From: Bemisia tabaci
Lineage: Eukaryota; Arthropoda; Insecta; Hemiptera; Aleyrodidae
DNA length: 64,000 bases
NCBI RefSeq assembly: GCF_918797505.1
Contig: NC_092800.1
Location: 23,823,577 to 23,887,576, forward strand
Reading direction: 5' to 3'
Under the pieces are notes generated by a model. It saw only the letters and a list, made by a program, of their open reading frames with translations, was not told where the DNA came from and searched no databases. Below, piece by piece: positions 44,672 through 56,983 of the stretch; within the stretch, counting starts at the first letter, position 1; each line of letters starts with the position of its first letter. Made by a program: the position numbers and the translations under genes.

Positions 44672-44745
44672 AATACTTGTGTACCTAGTTGAATTTTAGG
44701 TATAAGGTGGTCCAGGTCAGGGAGTTAATCTGTGTTTCACACCTT

Positions 44746-44974
44746 CACTGGAAAAAAAACCACATTGGATCCAGAGCCAGAATCTTAAAAACATCGACAA
44801 GAAAAAATACTCTTGATTCAATCAGATTTAAGCTTAAATCAAGAACCAACCCTCTTAATTTGAGCGGATTTCCTTCTGATTTCAGCTTAAATCTGATTGA
44901 ATCAAGAGTCCTTTTTCTTGTCAATGTTTTCAAGAGTCTGGACTCTAGATCCAATGTGTTTTTTTTTTCCAGTG
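44746..44974. mobile_element. 229-bp foldback element, copy 3
   Basis: Same length and ends as the other two copies. Flanked by cacctt on both sides, a likely target duplication. Confidence 0.85.
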
Positions 44975-46365
44975 CACCTTCTAAAATAAAATAACAATGC
45001 TGCTATTTTATTTTACTGAAGATGCGTTCCCGGCATTGATTCCGATTTCTAAAAGTTCCGAGACAAATTTCGAAATACGCCCGGATTTATTTCCATGGAT
45101 CGTCGAATTTGATCGACAAATCACGCAAATAGACGAAAAAACCCCGAAATTCCGAGAAAATTCCGGAAATAGCTGGAAATTCCGGGAATGTCGAAAATTC
45201 CGAGAAATTGCAAAAGTTCCAAAATTCGGAATTAGTTTTGGGAAATGGCTCCGCTGTAAATTAAGACAGATACAAACATTCGATAAAAACCATCGTGAAG
45301 CCGATAAAATCATCTGTTTAACGTAAATAAAACTTAAATTTGATCCAGGAGAACTCTGAAAAATTCATTTATTCTTCATTCCTACTGGACTCAAAAAGGT
45401 TTGCGTTGCGTTAATAACCTGAGAATAATGGCTTCACGATGGTTTCACCAATTGTCTCTGTTTTGATTTACGAAATAAGAAATATTATAAAGGTTAATTG
45501 ACCAACTGGATGACCCTTTGTAAAATGCGCATACAAGCTCAACTATGGTGGTCGGCGGGAGAAGGTTAGAAAATCACCATAAACTACGCAAATAGACTAT
45601 CACCGTCATGGTATAAACTTCAAAGGGGAAGGGTCACACATACTATTCCCTCGTGGAATGCCTTGAAATTTCATTTTGAAAAATTAAAAATTAAAGTTGA
45701 TACTTTTTCTTGAAATAAAATCGAGTTTTCTTGCTACCCCTCAGCAATATCACGCAAAACTATATTCATGGTTAAATGAATTTGATCACTATCGAAGACT
45801 TTGATGTCTTGCAAAAGTGAGAGGTGAGTAAATTCAAGTTAGTGTGCCTGGTATACCAATGTTGTTTCTGTGATAAAATTGGCAAGCCCAGATTTAATTT
45901 GAAATAAAAAATTGATCACGTGCGGAAAATGTGCTTTACTGCTCTCATGAATCACAGGGTTCATTAATTTTCTCATACTTTCAGCGGATGTATTCCGATC
46001 TAAATTTGAATTTACGTCGAGCTGTTGCGACTGCTTACTACGATAGTCACATTTCGTAAACATACGAATTATTTCCTATTAGTATTGAATCTGGATTATT
46101 AAGTCCAGCAAAACGCGTTAAACATGAGTAGTATTGCTGTGTTCGAGAGTGTTGTCCGATATTACCTTAACTCACAAGAAAATAGCCTGAAAATCGGCAT
46201 CAATGTTTATGAAATTTGTGGGCGGGATCAAATTCATTCATAAGTTCCGGTCCGCACGAAAGTTTTTTGACGACGGATTTAACCGTGGATGTCATCACCT
46301 CCAGATCTATCTGTCTTTGATTGGGCTCTCGGTCTTGGCGAACTAGCAACTTCCGTTGGAGAAAT

Positions 46366-46485
46366 GGACGTATTCTTGCCAAACAGAACTGAGTGCATTA
46401 TGACATGAGCCCTGAGACCCTTAAGAATATATGCATAACAGAGCTCACGTCATAATGCACATAGTTTCGTTGGCAGAAATAGTCC
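46366..46485. mobile_element. Short MITE of the ggacgta(t)ttctgcc family
   Basis: Ggacgtattcttgccaaac pairs with gttggcagaaatagtcc; cattatgacatgagc pairs with gctcacgtcataatg. 120 bp. Confidence 0.7.
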
Positions 46486-46606
46486 AAATGACGTTTAGTA
46501 TTCCTCTAAATTTTCTCTGTAGTCAAGTCTCCCAAGAGACGATGCATGGTATTTCTTATCATGGTATTATTTCTTGTAATCGGAATCAATCGGAATTATT
46601 TTTCCG

Positions 46607-46844
46607 TTTAACAGAAAGGAACCAAGCCACACCAGCTATTGCCAAATTAAACCGGGCAATTAATTTTTTTAAAAAACAACGTTTGTGCGGATTCCTTTGA
46701 AAATTTCAAGGAATTTTCTTCGTGCCATGCAGAAAATTCTCTGAAATTTTCACAAAATTTCGCACACCCGTTTCCATGTAAAAAATTAACTTTCCCAGTT
46801 AAATTTAGCAATAGCTAATGCGGCTTGGTTCCTTTCTGCTTAAC
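46607..46844. mobile_element. MITE with acagaaaggaaccaagccac ends
   Basis: Left taacagaaaggaaccaagcc pairs with right ggcttggttcctttctgctta; inner agctattgccaaattaaa pairs with tttagcaatagct. Second copy at 55,739. Confidence 0.8.
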
Positions 46845-46962
46845 GGGGTCCATTTAAGAGTTGTCGCGCAGATTTTTAATATCCGGAATGTTACTTCAGT
46901 AACTATTACTTTCTGTGATTTTCTCAGACATGCTTGGATGAGGCTAAGAGCCGATTGCTTAC

Positions 46963-47060
46963 CCTGTAGATGAGACAGACGATGCAGTTTGCTCCGCGGT
47001 CTCCTTCCCATTTCCGTTTTCACTTTTCCCATTCGAGCACTTGCAGCACTTGCTTCCCAT
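46963..47060 (-). CDS. Candidate first coding exon with N-myristoylation/palmitoylation motif
   Basis: From ATG at 47,060-47,058 the frame reads MGSKCCKCSNGKSENGNG, KETAEQTASS and VSST, then meets ACAGG/gtaagc, a strong donor, leaving two bases (GG). Gly2 with Ser/Lys and three early Cys is the pattern for N-myristoylation plus palmitoylation, implying membrane attachment. It sits in non-repetitive sequence between transposons. Two leftover bases plus the single G opening the exon at 33,156 would give Gly, so the phases are compatible; but that join would begin in mid-Ig, so an intervening exon or a different gene is possible. Family not recognised. Confidence 0.45.
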
Positions 47061-47175
47061 TGATCACCTCTCACTTCCCTCCGCACCACGTTGATCGCAC
47101 ATCCATCGCGTCAACACAGTCAAAGTCCCCGAAACGGATTGCGAACCACTGATTGGCTCCGATCACTTCTTTTCG
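47061..47175 (-). promoter_or_regulatory. Possible promoter/5' leader of the candidate first exon
   Basis: Upstream of the ATG on the minus strand are a CCAAT box (gagccaatcagtgg) near 47,150 and a 12-codon upstream open frame (ATG at 47,107, TGA near 47,072) that ends before the main ATG. The segment is less AT-rich than its surroundings. No TATA box is evident. Confidence 0.3.
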
Positions 47176-47273
47176 TTCACACACACGTTTAATGGTCGAA
47201 AGTCGAATTTATCTGAGAGATTAGATCGGTTATAATCAAAGACGATATATTTTAGACACCCCGCAATAATGAC

Positions 47274-47530
47274 ATCGTCACCCTCCGGCAAAAGTATCAT
47301 AAGCACTATGCGACGCTTAAAAATTTCCGCCGTCATTTCATTTTTTTACAGAGAAATTGTTGGTTGAATCCGTTTGAAAAGTTCAATGAATTTTATCGGC
47401 AGCGCAAAGAAAATTCAGTGAAATTTTCGGACAGCTTCGTTGAACAATTTCTCTGTAAAAAAATAAAATGGCGACTGAAATTTTTAAACGCCGCGTTGCG
47501 CTTGTGATACTTCAGCCGGAAGGTGACGAT
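47274..47530. mobile_element. Foldback MITE with about 95-bp arms, copy 2
   Basis: Ends atcgtcaccctccggcaaaag and cttcagccggaaggtgacgat. The centre (gaattttatcggcagcgc) is the reverse complement of the centre of the copy at 33,790. Confidence 0.85.
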
Positions 47531-47821
47531 ATAAGCAATGTTACCGGTTGAGGCAAAAGTTAGGTTTAGAGGTCAACGCTTTTTTTCGCCTAATGATCAT
47601 CAATAAACTTTTTGAGCTTTCACTTCGCCAAATAAACTACATTTCGCAATGGAGGACTACACTTTCCAGCTCACCTTAGGAACAACGTATGTGCCTTTAT
47701 AGATTACATAAGCAAATAAGTGCTTTTACAAATGAATCAGAAATTGCGGTTCCGAATTGCGAATTGATGAATGTCGTAGTGAGCACTTTGCTAGACGAGT
47801 TTTTGAGATCGCTAAACCAAT

Positions 47822-47960
47822 TTGACTACATTTTGCAAGTAGGAGCTACAATTTCTAGTCCATCCACAAAAACCCCATCTAGTATGGGGAAACTAACGGC
47901 ACATACATCGTTCCTAAACTGAGCCGTATATTTCAATCCAAAATTGTAAAATGCAATCCA
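47822..47960. mobile_element. 139-bp MITE family copy
   Basis: Ends tgactacattttgcaagtag and aattgtaaaatgcaatcca; interior ggggaaactaacggcacata. A weaker, eroded copy begins near 47,634 (actacatttcgcaatgg). Confidence 0.7.
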
Positions 47961-48316
47961 ATTACTCAACTCTTTGGACATCGGTCATCATTAGATGAAA
48001 CTTAGCATTGACTACCAAAAAGTGACTTTTTGTACCACAAGGGAGATAGCAGAGCTGAGTCTCTACATTGACACTATGGTTGCAAAATTTAGCATGCGGA
48101 AAATGACTAAAAAATCACGGTTATATCGAGAAAGTTTAAAATTCACACCGAACTTCACGACCTGCATAAGACATTTGTACATTTTTGAGCTCCGCGCGTT
48201 AAAAAGTCTAATCTAAATTCAGATTCAGAGCCACAGAGTTATACCAACTAAGGCACCAAAGATTTGTGTGCATTGCTAGGTAGTATGCATTAATTAAATT
48301 TTAATACGTATATCTG

Positions 48317-48364
48317 TGATAAAAAAAAAATAAAAATAAAAAAAAAAAAAAAAAAAAAAAAAAA
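48317..48364. repeat. Poly(A)/A-rich tract
   Basis: A runs interrupted by two T bases. Could be the tail of an old retroposon, but no body is recognisable upstream. Confidence 0.8.
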
Positions 48365-48990
48365 ACTGAGACAAATACCCCTTGCGTCAAAAATATAGAT
48401 TATTCTCATCTCTCCAAAGGCGCTGATCTGATGACTGTTCAGCCAATGCCAGTTTATTTTTTCTCTAAACGATCTCCAAGTGGACCGTAAAGTGGTCATA
48501 AAATTGGGTTGTAAAATTTTTCACGCCGTCATGCAGTAAATTTTCACTTTAAAACCACTAATACTGGTCTAAGTAAAGTGCGAGAGCGTATTTTCCGAAG
48601 ATCAAACATTTCAGCACTTAGAGCCTTACTGCGCATGAGACTTTCATTTCTTTATTGGAAGGAGAAGTGTACTAAATATCGGTGTCGGAACTTTCGTTAG
48701 GCTTTGTAGTGTAAGTGCCCGCGAGAAGCAATTAAAAGTGAGTGATCCAACTGTATCAATGTACTCACTCATGAAAAATAAAAATTGGAGAATTCCCAAA
48801 GTTTGCCAACTCTCTGAAACCAAGACACCTTCTTGGCATTCGTTAAGCTTCAGGAAGAGGAAAGGGGTTAAACTTCAATATCTGATCGGTCTAAGCGATG
48901 GGACACTCCACGGAGAAAAAACGGCATTCTAAAGTCTAGGATTTGATGAAAATGTGCAATGGCTCTTGATGCTGTTTTTTCACTTCACCT

Positions 48991-49031
48991 AATCGATCAC
49001 CGGATATATAGCAAAGCACGGCACGCCACTG
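48991..49031. mobile_element. Fragment of agtggcgt-ended MITE
   Basis: Only the right end remains (atagcaaagcacggcacgccact), as at 11,370-11,400. Confidence 0.65.
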
Positions 49032-50338
49032 AAATATATCTTTCACAATTAAAAATTAGTGCCTTCTTTGCCTTTTATACTGTAATGTTCAATCCTGGTA
49101 TGTAATTTTTAACAGAACATGGAAATGAACTACTAAGAATGGTTGCATATTTTTAATCATCTTCAGGGTCAGATCATAGTACCTATTTTTTCGTTGTAGT
49201 TTCCAAAAATTTGAAAATAAAAATTGATTTGGTGGTGCCACTAGCCACAGGAAGAAATATGAATTTTGTAATCCCATCAGATGCAAAGAATAAACCTTGA
49301 AAGTTAGCGTGAGTAGTAAGACGATTCAGTTTCGAGAGTTAAAAAACTACAACTTCAAGAAAGGATTGCAGCGAGATGTTTTTCTCCTTCATCTGGGAGG
49401 TTATGCAATTCGCGCTCCGGAGCGTTCGAATAGTTGTATCGCACGATTTGACCCAAGTTTACGTGTCCAGATGGGTGATTAAGATTTACACTTGTTAGTC
49501 ATCCTGTTCTCTTCAATATTTGCTACTAGTTTTGAGGTACATTACCCGTGTCCTTATTTTGGAAATTTCGATACAACTTTTGAAAAATGAATTTCCAGCA
49601 CTTAATCTGCTGTTTGTAAACGGAGCGTTCTGCTGGACTCACACACAGAGAGCTAACAAAGTCAATAACAAGGGGCGGGGTGGGGGGTGCACTTTCGAGT
49701 ATTTCATTAAATTTCGTATACTTATTAAATGTATGCCTATATCATAAGCATGGTATTAATACCGTGGTGAATAAAAATGAAAAAAAAAGCTACATTAGGA
49801 AAACTTGTGAATGTAAATTAGTTTTTTAAGACAATTCAAAACATGGTTCATAGTAAGATTCTATTACACAGCACCACTGATACGAACATTCATTAAACCC
49901 ACACTAAATAATCGATAGAATATCGACCCTTTATGTATAAAGCTCAATAAAGAAAGCACAGAAACTGAATGATGGACGCGATCTTCCTATGCTCCTATTT
50001 TATGGCCATTTTTTGCGCTTTTCCCATGCGCTGGGGAGTTGCAATTATTTTGCGTCCGCTAAAAATAATTTTCACCAAGTCTTAGAGTCGAGATATTTAG
50101 ACGCCTACTGTCCACCCACCGCTAAAAAAAGGAGAAACGAGATGAGAAGCCTTCTGAAGTACGTAAAAATAGGAGTGATAAGCTGATGTCGTAATCTTAT
50201 GCAGGGACTTGGCAGAGGAGGTGTCAAAAATAATAAACGCTCCTTTACCATTGCCATCTGTTTCGTAAAAAAGGGGCAGGAATTATCAATATAATTATTC
50301 ACCACGCAGCATCAACGACAATCGTTTGGTCCGATGAG

Positions 50339-50492
50339 AGGCGGATCCAGCAATTTGGCAACACCGGATTTCCTCCATTTGAGTCTATGAAAAATAATCG
50401 ATTCTTGTCGGAGCACCTGGCCCATCCAAGAATCGGCACATTTCCATGGGTTTAAATGGAGAAAAGACAATATTGCCAATTTGCTGGATCCG
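50339..50492. mobile_element. MITE with ggatccagcaaattggcaac ends, copy 2
   Basis: Ggcggatccagcaatttggc pairs with gccaatttgctggatcc; shares tccatgggtttaaatggag with copy 1. A third, partial copy lies near 30,095-30,170. Confidence 0.75.
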
Positions 50493-51246
50493 ACGATGTA
50501 ATCTAGAGAATCTGTCTTATTTGCATTGAGTAAAGTACACAACCAAGTAAAATTGCATTTCATAACGTTCATATCGTTGCACTCTCCTTTATATACTTAT
50601 CAAAAACAAAGTTATAGGTAAATATTTTTGCAGAGTCAATTAGAGCATAGTTTATACAGAAAACTCATAATAAAATATTAAGAGATTGAAAACAGTTGGA
50701 TTCTTCTCATCGAACAAAAATGTGGAAGGAGAGGCATGGATTGAACACGCTGAGAAAATGTATCAAGAATGTTCCGCCCCCGATGCCCGACCTCGTGACT
50801 ATGTGAGGAATTTGAGGCATTTTTTAATGCCAACCGGCAACATGGCTTAAAATTCGCGCGAATCTCGCGGGATAGTTGTAATTACCCGGTTGACTGACTT
50901 GTGCGCTGACACACTGGTCAACATTTTCAGGTATTCCGAACTAATTGTGTCAGACGCGGTATAAATATAAGAATAAGGCAGGAGAATTAATGTCTGATCA
51001 AAATAGCCGCAGCGGCCCACAAACATACCTGCCATATCGGAAGGAAATTCTTGCAACCTTCCATGAAACTAACTTCAGGAAAAGTAATTTCTGTGTTCAG
51101 TTTGACAACGCTGCCCTTCAGCATGTTTGCCATTTTGGGCGTAACCGTCTACATTATAGTAGGTCTACTGCATATGTTATGTGCTATACAGTCATCTGAG
51201 TAGACATTTTGTAGGTTGAGAAAATCAGTCAGACATATCGAAAGGG

Positions 51247-51384
51247 GGACCTCATTTTGCAATAAGAAGCTACCATTTCTGACTCGTTGGAGAAATAACA
51301 TTTGCGCCATTAGATTCTCCACACAGATAGGTTCATTTATGGCTGAGAAAAAAATAGTAGTTCCTTCTGACAAATGGTAGTCCA
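51247..51384. mobile_element. 139-bp MITE family copy, diverged
   Basis: Ends gggacctcattttgcaataag and ccttctgacaaatggtagtcc; interior eroded but the right length. Confidence 0.6.
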
Positions 51385-51904
51385 AATGTCTATAACACCC
51401 TCCGAAATGCACAACTTACGCAGTCCGTCTTACGCATTTTTAATTTCACCGTGCCTTCGGGCTTTTTAGTCACTGGTAATCAGGTTTACCCAAAGCGAGA
51501 AGTAAGAAACTCTATACTGATGAAACAAACAACCTTGCAAACTGGTACATACCTCTAAATGTTTCTTGCATGTGAAAAACGGATATGGTTTCAATTGTTT
51601 TAACAAAGTTTTTTTTTTTTTTTCTCCTTATTCAGATAATAAACGCAAAATTATCTATGCTTTAAATCGATTGAAATTATAAGTGAGAAAAATGGAGCAA
51701 GTGTGCGAGATTTCTTTTCTTTATGTTGTGCTTGTGCTTTCTTAATACATTCTTCTATCTGAGCGAACCCGATTGCCAGTGGTTGGAGGAGAAAAGCCCA
51801 CATATGCGGTTTTGTGCTGAAAATTACGAAAATTGTGTGTTTCGGCGTACATTTCGGGAATTTCAGACATGCTCAATTGAGTGCAATTCGTCGTTCCTCT
51901 CGCG

Positions 51905-52130
51905 AAAGAACGTAACTACATTTCAATGTTGCCAAATTCCCCGCACAAATTGCACTTTTACCGGGAGAATTTTGGGAATTTCTGACTTAAAATTTTGCTG
52001 ATGTTCCTTCTGATCTTATGCAAAAATTAGAAAATTTTCAACAAAAATTGCACAGGAACATTCGTGTGTAAAATTGAATTGCTTGAGTCAATTTCGCAAC
52101 TTTGAAATGGAGTTACGCTTCTTCCAGTGC
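51905..52130. mobile_element. MITE with gaacgtaactacattt ends
   Basis: Gaacgtaactacatttcaatg pairs loosely with ctttgaaatggagttacgc. Interior aaattgcacttttaccggga matches 21,150-21,352. Confidence 0.65.
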
Positions 52131-52864
52131 TCTCATTTCCCTGAACTAGTTCCGAATTCCGGAATTTCTGAGATTTTCCTGAATTTTTCCCGGAACTTTT
52201 GAAATTCCGGAAACGTTCTGGATCTGTTGCGTTTCCCGGAACTATCTCAGAATTTTTGAGAAAATCTAAAAGGAGTCCCGGAACTTTTGATGGTCATGGA
52301 GTGGGAGAGATTGGAAGAAAAAAGTTCCGAATCCCGGAACATTTGTCGGACATGGAATGGGAGAACTTGTTTCTTCGTCCACGAAACGACGGATTTCAAC
52401 CGTAAAATATCACCTCAATAGGTTGTTTTTCCTATTTGCAGTACTCATTCCCATGTTTGAAATGAAAATCTGCAATTTTGGGGCGAGACGGCAAGACTGC
52501 CCGTAACCGCTCGGCCGCGAGTACAGAGAGACGATCAAAACAGAGATGCTTTATTCGATAGAGGCTCTACTTATTTTCATGACGTGTGGATTTATAGGTC
52601 GAAAGTTTATTTTCGTCCACAATCGCACCCGCTAACGACGTGCACGGTGCAAACTCGGATCGCCTCATTGAAGGGAAAATTGTACACAAACGAGAGAGAT
52701 GCTATCAGTGCTCTCTCGCCGCGCCGGGACAGAGTTGTCCATATTTATAGTAGAGGGGTTTTCATAAACAAGGAACACTATGATCCGGAAGGCTTAAACT
52801 GGGTCGTAAAATAGATCATAGAAAGCACTCTAATATTGCTCCCGAGCATAAGCGAAAAAGAGGG

Positions 52865-53110
52865 AGCATAGGCGGATCCATGGTTCGTAGGGGGCGTAAG
52901 GGGTTTATGCCCCCCCCGTTCGCCCAAAAAAAGGAGGGAGAAAAAGGTGTCGGAGAGAAAAAAGAAGGGAAGACGCTTATATTTAATAGTAATTCATGAC
53001 GAAATTCACTCTAATTTATTGCAAATCAGATGCTTTAAATTTTTGAATATCGCGGGATGCCTCCCAGACCTACTCCCCCCCCCCCCCCCGTTCCAATTGT
53101 CTGAATCCGC
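52865..53110. mobile_element. Element related to 27,780-28,200, with C and purine tracts
   Basis: Cataggcggatccatggttcg to attgtctgaatccgcctac are inverted ends. The inside has ccccccccg, aaaaaaaggagggagaaaaagg and cagatgctttaaattttt in the same order as the first copy. Confidence 0.65.
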
Positions 53111-53962
53111 CTACGAGGGAAGCCAAGAGAGTCTCCCCTCTCCCCGGACATTGTACTTCACCTTTTTCCAGATTTTGCAAAATGACTGCGAGGCGCTTCT
53201 TTCATCTTTGGGGTTCTTCTGGTAGAACAGCTCAAAATTGCTCTTGAAATATATTTTGCAAAAAATTGTGTACCCCCTTCCTCCATTTGGAGGCCCTCTT
53301 GGAGCTGAAAGCATATAACCTGACCCCTATGTTGCCTCTCTGTGCCCCCCCCCTCCGATTCCTTTTTTTAAAAACCCCTTTCTGTGCCCCTTCCCCCAAA
53401 AAAGTATAGTTCCGCACATAATTGCGATTGGAAATTCCAAGCTACTTCTCAATTCGGGGAAATCTAGCAACCTGCCTAGATGTCTAGTAGTAATAGCAAT
53501 GCGTCTGATTATGTCTTCAACACCGAAATTAAAGTATGGTCAGTATAATTATAATTAACATTTAACTTTTGGAGTCAAATGACCTTAATTTCATCCAAAC
53601 TACAGCTTCATTCAATTATGAATTGAATTTCGCATCCTGTGTCGTCTTTTTGTAGCGAAAATATGACTCTTTGCATCTGTGAACTTGTAATTCTTTGTGT
53701 GTAATTTTTCTTACATATCTACTTGTAATTAGGATACCTTTATAGAGAGAGTATGAACACTGGTTACATGGAGCTCTTAGGATCCATAAAAATGGCGGCG
53801 AGTCTTGGTGGGAGAAGGGGTTTTTGCTAACCTTTGACATTTATCCCCTAGCAACCTCGGTCGGTAACTTGAACTTGTAAGGTTGGTAAATACCTACCTA
53901 ATCTATATTATGGCATGGTCCAAGTTAAGAAGCCGTTTTCAAATATAATGCACAGTATTGGA

Positions 53963-54766
53963 CAGGACCGGATTTACCTACTTGCCGCCCATGGCCGCCT
54001 GTATTTGGCCGCCCCCTTCTCATTCGTTTTGAATGATCAATAAAACCATCAAGTGAACGTGCCGGAGGGAAAGGGGTGCATAAAACGCGTTAGACACATT
54101 TTTTGCGAAAGCCCTGTCAACACTACTAGCAAAAGTTCACGGAACTTGGCGCGAAAGTTAAGTCCCGTTAACCTATCTCTTTGTGGACAAGGCCTTCCAT
54201 TTATAAGCATTGAACTAAAAAATTAAGAAAGAACGAACATAAACGTGGTTTAATAATTTTAACTTCCGCCGCCGCTCTGCGCTGATCGCACTGTATTTAG
54301 CGCAATGCGGGAAGTATTCCTACAGTCTTGTAGGCGCTATGCGGTTCACGCCGACCGCTGCTGACCGCACTGTGTCTGACGCAATGCGTGAAGTATTCAT
54401 ACAATCTTGTAGGCGCATATGTGTTACATGCCGACCGCCGCCTTTCCTTCTCCCGAGGGCTTCTCCTTTTCATCTCAAGTCCTCGTCATCATCCCTCTCT
54501 GCGCTGAGCTTCAGGCCAAATTGCGCGTTTAGTCCCTCTCTTAACTCGACCAATTAAAGATGCTGTCTCTTGTATCACCAAAAAACAACAAAATTAGAAA
54601 TTGCTGTACTCTCAGGAAAGAGAGATTTTGTCCCTTTTTCTCATTGATAATTTTTTTTTTCTGAATCCCATTTTTTTTATACCTACATTAAAAAATATTG
54701 CAAAAAATGCCGCCCCCCTAAATTTGTCGCCATGGCCCATGTGGCCACCCCCTTAATCCGGCCCTG
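53963..54766. mobile_element. hAT-like non-autonomous transposon, 804 bp
   Basis: Ends caggaccgg and ccggccctg. An exact 8-bp duplication gtattgga flanks it (53,955-53,962 and 54,767-54,774), the hAT signature. The interior carries the GC-rich monomers at 54,276 and no transposase. Confidence 0.85.
54276..54445. repeat. GC-rich repeat, two monomers inside the hAT-like element
   Basis: Gcgcaatgcgggaagtattc and acgcaatgcgtgaagtattc start about 78 bp apart, each followed by cttgtaggcgc and gaccgc. Confidence 0.8.
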
Positions 54767-55738
54767 GTATTGGATTCAAAACTTAGGGGGATACGTCTAC
54801 CTTCAGAATTGGAGTAAATTTTACGGTCGCACATGCAAATAAAACCGCATTATCTGCCCTTGACAATGGTCTGCATGTGACGTCCGCCATTTTGTTTCAT
54901 TCTAAGAGCTCCGTAAATGGCCAATGATGGCTCAGCCAATCACGAATGGAACCTTCAGTTGCCAAACTCTGCTTATAAAGGTGCTCTACTTGTAATCGAG
55001 AGAGCAGAGACAATATTATAGAATGGTCAATCTGGAAGAGATGTGACATAGCGGGGCCAACAAGGGAAAAAGAGAAGAATAATGGCGCTTCTTAATGCTG
55101 CGCTTAAGCCCCCGACGAGGTCGATCTCTGCGACCCCCAGCTATTTTCATGTATTGTAGTCATTCAAGTGTATTTGGAAATGCTCCCTTATCCCAACTCT
55201 TGGTTTTCACCATGAATTGTGCTAATTTTATTCGAAAATCCATCATCCCTAGTTGTATTAATGAGCCGTTCATGAACAGGGTATTGAATTAAATCTTCAC
55301 GTGGTGGCGGGATACTGTCAATGGGCAGGTGCCAAACTTCATGATCGTTGTTGCCACTTCACATCGTCCGATTTCAACTTGGCTTGCTCGAGACAATGCA
55401 AATTACAGAATATGGCAGCGTGTGTCCGATATCAACGCGACACTAGGCATTTCTATCTTAATTGAGGTCGGAATGACCGATGATCGTGAAAAGTTTGCCA
55501 GAATGACGCAGAAAAAAAAGAAGAACGTTTCTAGGGATGTTAGTTCTGCTGCGGTAAATTATATTGTTGGGAAAGTGACCTTGGATCGACACACCTATGT
55601 TTCGGGAGCTATAATAATGCCCTCAATTCATAACCGTCTAAATATTGCAGATTTTATTGGAACAAGTTAGCGCCAAAGGAAATGCAGCTGCAAATAAATT
55701 GGTGAATTTTAGGTCCTGCGGTAAATATATGGACCGCG

Positions 55739-55975
55739 TTAGGCAGAAAGGAACAAAGTCACATTAGCTACTGCCAAATTTTATTGGACAATTTAATTTT
55801 TTACATGAAAATGGTTGTGCGGATTTTTGTGCAAATTTCAACGAATTTTCTACATAGTTGATATCAAAGCACATTCCTTAAAATTATCAAAGGAATCCGC
55901 ATTAACGTACCCTTGTAAAAAATAAAATTGCAGAGTTTTTGGCAATAGCTGATGTGGCATAATTCCTTTCTGCTG
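55739..55975. mobile_element. MITE with ggcagaaaggaac ends, copy 2
   Basis: Left aggcagaaaggaacaaagtc and right gcataattcctttctgct pair, with attagctactgccaaattt against ttggcaatagctgat. Sister of 46,607-46,844. Confidence 0.75.
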
Positions 55976-56762
55976 GACGTGGTTCACCTGGGAATCTAAA
56001 AAAATTGGTTCTGTTCGGGTTCCTTATTTTATACTGAATTGCGCTGATTTCGTAACCGGGGAAAACAAACTTGATGTGTTTATTCATCCATCTGATACTA
56101 ATCAAAAAGCAAATTCAGTACGGATTCCGTTGAAAAAATTTAGGATACGAAGTTCTGCGAGACTTTTTGTAAGATGGCTCTTGCAAAATAAATCCTCTAT
56201 AAAAATGTTTCATTCCATAAGAATGACTGTTTATCCTCACATCGCGGATTGATCACCGTTAATTCACCGGAATCTCGCCGTCTATGGTTGATTCCATCAT
56301 GCTTTCTGGTCATTTCTCCAACTTTGGCTCAAAGTACTCAGTTAAAAAAATCGAACTGCGGTCCATATGACATGCCAAAGTTTTCGGCTCAAATTTCGAT
56401 CATTAAAACTGAGCTTCGATTTACATACTCAAAAGCCTTCACTAAAATAAAGTTTGAAAGAAATGAATAAATAATGAAATAAAAAAGCTTTAGCAAGGTT
56501 AACGAAATTTTAGTCACCGAACCCGAAGTCAGTTTATAAGACCGAAAACTTCGATTTCACAGACCAGAAACTTTAGGTGTATCATAAGAACCAAACTCAT
56601 TTCCTCCTAGCACTATCTTGTGTAGACGCTGAACAAAAAAATAGCTCTGAAGTTAGGTATGACCATTGGTCAAAAGTTATAGTTTGCTTTGTTTTACTGT
56701 ACATACAGTTGCATATACACTCCTAAAAATCAAGGAGCAAAGTTCGGTGCCAGAGTCTATAC

Positions 56763-56932
56763 AACACCCAAAAACCCCGAATGACATTAATGCGAAATGA
56801 AATTGACAACATAAAAGCAAACAACACTCTGCAAAAAGAGTAGATCCCGCTCCGCAATGGTGTAAGTCACTCCGTCAGGAGAGAAAATTCCACTACGCAA
56901 TCATATCATTCGGGGTTTTTGAGCACTATATC
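56763..56932. mobile_element. MITE with cacccaaaaaccccg ends, copy 2
   Basis: Acacccaaaaaccccgaatg pairs with cattcggggtttttgagc; interior aaagagtagatcccgctccg matches 29,473-29,645. Confidence 0.7.
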
Positions 56933-56983
56933 GACTCCGGCACAGAATTTCACTCCAAAATTGTTGACAGTGTAATACTGCTT

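Larger units (their letters stand above)
33157..46962. other. Transposon-rich region, probable intron or upstream flank
   Basis: 13.8 kb between the first firmly placed exon and the candidate first exon. It is a mosaic of the elements listed below with AT-rich sequence between them. If the 46,963 exon belongs to the gene this is its first intron, possibly hiding the exon with the missing Ig half; otherwise it is intergenic. Open frames at 35,433-35,918 and 36,718-37,077 show no recognisable domain. Confidence 0.6.
53716..55030. mobile_element. Inverted-repeat element containing the hAT-like insertion
   Basis: Cttgtaattaggataccttta, ggagctcttaggat and aaaatggcgg on the left appear inverted on the right (ccgccattttg, attctaagagctcc, tataaaggtgctctacttgt). 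Pairing is imperfect, so this is an old element. The 53,963-54,766 insertion lies inside it. Confidence 0.55.

Noticed and set aside
55329..55670. 113-codon plus-strand frame
   Set aside because: No recognisable family, no splice signals and no second coding exon nearby. Kept as possible but not listed as a gene.
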